64,000 nucleotides of DNA from Mesorhabditis belari (Eukaryota; Nematoda; Chromadorea; Rhabditida; Rhabditidae). Positions 60,100 to 64,000 of the stretch are shown here, piece after piece (the first letter of the stretch is position 1; each line of letters starts with the position of its first letter). The position numbers and the translations under genes are program-made. Where the stretch lies: positions 2,659,001-2,723,000 of the forward strand of contig CAUEEP010000732.1 of NCBI GenBank assembly GCA_958450365.1. Direction: 5' to 3'. The notes beneath the pieces were generated by a model. That model did no database searches and was not told where the DNA came from. It worked only from the letters and a program-made list of their open reading frames with translations.

Positions 60100-63000
60100 T
60101 CAAATCGAATCCACATCGGGCGGGCTTGGGCTTTGAAAAATCAAGCAAACAGCCACATAAATGACATAAATAGTGAAAAGAATGTTAAAAAAGAGACGAC
60201 AAAGACGAATGTGAAATGAGAATTTGTGGGGATTCAAGGGAGAATGACCCTTTTCAAGCCACATCTCGCAACCATTTCTGGCGACACAAACCATCGAAAG
60301 GAAGAGAATCCACGCGCATTGAGTGGCTGAAAAGGTTTAAAATCAAATTTTAAAGGTATTTGCTCAAATTTCTTGCTTTACATCAATTCTGTTCATTTGA
60401 GGCTATAAAACGGATTGAATTGGTCAAAGTTTTTGAACTCAATTCAACCTCAGAAGCTTTTCAACGCCAGAATTCAATTCAACTCTATAGGGGTGTACTT
60501 TGTGCTCAAAAACGCACCCTTTCTAGCGCACTCAACTCCTTAGAGCAATATTTTGGTGTCAAGCACGACAAGTTTTGTCTTTTTGTCTCCTTTCAACACT
60601 TACCAATTCTTGGTGTTGACTTGAAATCAACAGGCATCGCTTCGACAAGGATTGTGCCAAGCATTAGCTGAAAAAATCTCATTATTTTATTGGGAAATTG
60701 AAAAACTTGAGCTAAAATGCTAAGAAGAGACAATCTCAATGAGAGGCCAGATGCAGGGAGCCAGGATAACATCATGGATAAGCTGAAAGGTTTTCATTTG
60801 AGTCTCTTAAATTTCAGCTAGCTTTGCTCAGGGGTTTTTTGGTACTTTTCAATTGTAAACATTGAATTTTAGAGTTTAAACAAGTTTAGTATTGTATAAA
60901 GTATTCTTGTTTTCATCTAGATCCAAGGGAAACCCATAGGAATCAAATTAAATGTTAACTTTCTATTGAAAACTATGAGAGCACTGTGTTTGTTTTTTGT
61001 TTGGGTATGAACGAGAGTACTGTAAGTTAGATTTTACTACAGAGTAGATATAGGAACTATAAAAGGAACTATAAAAGAACTATAAAAGAACTATAAAAGA
61101 ACGATAAAAGAACCATAAAGGAACTATAAAAGAACTATAAAAGAACTATAAAAGAACTATAAAGGAACTATAAAAGAACTATAAAAGAACTATAAAAGAA
61201 CTATCAAAGAACTATAAGTACTGTAGGTTAGATAGATTATTAGGTTATTAAGACAAGGCTTATTTATCTTGAACACAAATTGAAGCTCACAAAGCGACGA
61301 CGAGCAACGGGATGACGATTGTTGGGGCATAGATGGGGAAATTCCGTTGCAACAATATGTTGAACTCGACGACAGAACGAAGATGTTTCTTTGCGTACCT
61401 AAAAGATCAATATTTAGATATAGATATTTATAATCTATGATATCAGATATCACTTTGGATTTTTTTCCACAGGTTTCTGGCCTAAGAAGAGCACATGGTG
61501 GCCGGTGGTGTTGAGCAATTGAAAGCGACCCGTCTCGAGGAGTTCCTAGAGAGTTTAGCTAACGTTTTCGGTAATGAATGCTTCTAAAAACTATCTAATT
61601 ATCTAGCTAAATATCTAAGAAAAGTATTATATTCTCACTTGTTTTCGTATGTTTCGAAAATCTCTCACATCACCGAAGAAAACTCGATCGTGGAATTGAA
61701 TTCTGAAGATTTTTGTGTATCAATGTAGTATATATCTAATTATATATCTAATTAGCATTAGATATATAATATAAATTTAGATTTATATAGATTTACATTT
61801 AAATTTAACATACATGCTAGCCGGGAAAGCTGTAAACATGTGAAAAGTACAATAGGCGTAATCAAATGGGAATTCGGTGGTATCGAAACGGCAAGTGGTA
61901 CGGAAAGAGACATCAAACTGAAATGAGGATAATTGCTGTGGAAATAAGTTGACAGTTTCGAAGAATCAGTGACTTAAACCTTAAAATTCAATAAACTATG
62001 TCAAAAACTAATTGCAGAAAGTATTGCGTTAAAGGCTTTACAATCAATAATCACTGACAAAATGCTGTAAAATTTAGCTACCATAAATACTGTAATAGTA
62101 CCCCACCGCCCTCGTACAGTTGTAAAAGAAACCAAACCAATTGTAAAACAAATGACCTTGAAAAGCTCTTTTTTTTACTTCTAAGCACAAATCTTTGAGA
62201 TTAAAAGTAGTCAAATAAAAGTCAAATAGTATATGCTTTATTCAATTGAATAGCGACGAAACAAGATCACAACAATCACCTACCGTAAATACTGTAATAG
62301 TACCCCATCGCCCTCGTACAGTTTTGCGTAGTCGCAAAAGTTTTTTAGTATTTCATTTTTTCAAGGCGCCCTACTTCAAAGCCCGTACTTTCAAAAAATG
62401 CGTCTTTGGTATCAAAAAATAGCTGAAATTCACGGCTATTTTTTGATACCTAAGCGCGTATTACATCATAAACCAGTGTCGAGAAAAACTCGTTCAAACC
62501 TAGACTATGCAACACTCCGCAGCGTCATTATGGGGGTGGGGTACTATTACAGTATTTACGGTAGGTTCTTTGATTGTTCTTTGATTTAAACTTGGACTAC
62601 GTAAAGCTCCTATAGAAACTTTTCTATTAGAATATTTACAATAGTTGAAAAGATATCTTGTCGTATAATAAATCGATGCTCTAAAATCTAATTATTTCAA
62701 TTAAAAATAAAGCTAGCTAGATGGCTCATTGTTGACTTGAAAAATGAAAGAACCCGATTCTGTGATAGAAGAATTTCAATCTCATATCTTAATAACTTTT
62801 CTTCACCGTCATGAAAACCATTCCATTGTTGAGAAACGAGAGCATCACCAAATCATTGTAAGTGGGACGGGGACGGCTGTTCATTCTGAAAGCAAAATCT
62901 TGATACTCAGATGATTTTAAAGTGTGACAAATTGTAGTTTTAAAGCCTTTAAAGCACTCTCTCGTTTCTGAATCGATATCTTTCTTGATACAAGTCACTG

Positions 63001-63310
63001 ACAGTAACAAATCACTGACATTTCTGTGAAGTACAGCTGTGGTATCCATGGTTCTTTCTTGATTTCTTGTCTCGATCTCCCGTATGATGTCACTCCACCA
63101 AAAGCACTTGAATTCCATTTCAAGCGCTCGTCTTTCCAGTTCTAAAAGTTTAAATATCGAATAAATCTAAAGCTTTGTTGAAAAAAGGTTGAAAAAAAGG
63201 GTTGAAAAGCTTTGCTTTCTAAAACAAACGACTTGCAATGATCCATGAAAAGTCAACGTTTGCGAGTCATCATCCTGAAAATGATTTTTCGATTTGTTTG
63301 AATGTTTTGT
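60100..63310 (-). CDS. Cys-loop ligand-gated ion channel subunit
   Basis: Exons in frame: 63274-63230 (LTFHGSLQV), 63141-63020 (NWKDERLKWNSSAFGG, WIPQLYF), 62885-62807, 61917-61814 (Cys-loop CRFDTTEFPFDYAYC, 13 residues between the Cys), 61702-61639, about 61555-61450 (ETGRFQLLN), about 61400-61313 (helix 1, FNILLQRNFPIYAPTIVIPL), about 60790-60710 (helix 2, LSMMLSWLPASG), about 60670-60607 (helix 3) and about 60327-60100 (helix 4, LFFNILFTIYVIYVAVCLIF). It fits nematode lgc-type pentameric receptors, which gate ions in response to amines, acetylcholine or GABA. The N-terminal part of the ligand domain was not found; a methionine at about 63328 would give only about 15 residues before exon 63274, so the 5' end is incomplete or lies upstream. 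Confidence 0.8.
61058..61216. repeat. 11-bp tandem repeat (GAACTATAAAA), about 14 units
   Basis: In the channel gene intron between helix 1 and helix 2. Confidence 0.9.
62088..62280. repeat. MITE fragment plus LINE 3' end
   Basis: 62088-62145 is the left end of the TACCGTAAATACTG MITE. It is followed by about 125 bases matching 44410-44580 (ACCTTGAAAAGCTCTTTT, GATTAAAAGTAGTCAAATAAA), i.e. a LINE 3' end. Confidence 0.8.
62281..62563. repeat. 283-bp MITE, second full copy
   Basis: Same terminal and core palindromes as 56846-57114. It lies in a channel-gene intron. Confidence 0.9.
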
Positions 63311-63328
63311 TTTTTTCAAAACCATTTT

Positions 63329-64000
63329 CTCTAAATGTGTAACAAGAAGAAAAGCTGAGAGAGTGGTTGGGGAATCGCCCAAAATTTGGCGATCATAGGT
63401 GGATGATCCAAAAGTCGAGTTGATGATCCTAAAGATCGATTATTTCCATTCTTCTTTGTCACTTTTGTCACAGACTCTTTTTAGTTTGGATCAGGCTTAA
63501 TCTTTTACTTTGTGCTCAAAAATGTAAACAAAGCTAGCAATCCTAGCAATCCTAGCTGCTGCACGCAAATCTTTTGCTAGCTTTCCTAACTAGGGAATGT
63601 AGGTGGGCTTTTCGAAAGAGAACAAGCTTATCTGATAGAGTTTTTTACGCTCATTCCTATTTGGGGTTTAACTTTTCCGAAAGAGTTCTGTAACGCGAGA
63701 TATTTGGTGTACAAAATTTGACCCAATTTCGGTAGGTTTATAAGGTTTGCAGGCCTTCCCTTAAATTTGATCTGTTGTCCTAATCCTAATTTGATCTGTT
63801 GTCCTAGTATGCTGGCGCGTGAGTTTTTTTTGTTGATTGCTGGTTCGAATGCGCTTAATGCCGAATGCCAAAACATTTCTAAACACTTTTAATGATATTG
63901 CAAGAGGAAATAGTAAAATGCAAAGTATGAAGTTGAAATCTAGTAATTATGGCATCTTCAGCCTTAAATCATGAATAACATCATCAGTAAAAAGCAATTA
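63329..64000. other. No certain gene
   Basis: An open minus frame (63876-63628) includes a 20-bp direct repeat (TTTGATCTGTTGTCCTA at 63765 and 63790) and no motifs. CCTAGCAAT repeats lie near 63540. Upstream channel exons may be hidden here or beyond the window. Confidence 0.4.

Overview
The window reads as nuclear DNA of a free-living-type (rhabditid-like) nematode. It is AT-rich. Genes are cut into many short exons with introns ending in TTTCAG or TTTTAG. The gene families are typical of nematodes: an srab/sra-type chemoreceptor, an srh/str receptor fragment, a C-type lectin, a TSP1-plus-poly-Thr mucin with a C6-like tail, a PP1-like phosphatase relic and a Cys-loop channel. Tc1/mariner elements, palindromic MITEs and minisatellites are abundant. 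No species name can be supported.

Layout. 1-624: mariner relic. 851-7176: a rearranged locus in which a seven-in-absentia (SIAH) gene was copied in inverted orientation. Both SIAH copies lost the normal last exon and gained, at a phase-2 intron, an exon from a small unrecognised coiled-coil gene lying between them (5132-5974). A PP1-like phosphatase pseudogene is also there. 8772-15460: a 16-exon, frame-intact gene for a 474-residue Mpl-type Mur ligase, a bacterial murein-recycling enzyme. 15461-17060: stub of a second mpl copy, an srh-type receptor end and mariner copies. 17077-21025: secreted papain-family (C1A) protease with a long acidic extension. 22000-26867: mariner, Tc1 and a C-type lectin gene with a duplicated last exon. 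27788-29480: unrecognised 215-residue gene. 29850-32411: short-chain dehydrogenase/retinol dehydrogenase-like gene with a duplicated 3' end. 33000-39400: inverted repeats, a TTAA-flanked element and a type I membrane protein gene (35896-37560). 39443-43641: chemoreceptor. 44300-47450: LINE, Tc1 and tRNA-derived repeats. 48009-53175: TSP1/mucin gene. 53970-58170: transposon remains, a GC-richer broken ORF and a small secreted protein. 58515-59830: mariner copies and a second copy of the last mpl exon. 60100-63310: Cys-loop ligand-gated channel.

The most important result is the mpl gene. Its 16 exons join in frame at every junction. It keeps the ATP-binding loop and central Mur-ligase motifs, has lost some C-terminal substrate-side residues, and sits among ordinary nematode genes, so it is an integrated and domesticated bacterial gene rather than contamination. 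The genes do not form an operon or a pathway; they are independent neighbours in a repeat-rich, duplication-prone region. Several small observations (an inverted exon copy inside mpl, a split second mpl copy next to mariners, the SIAH exon shuffle) show that duplication and transposition are actively reshaping it.
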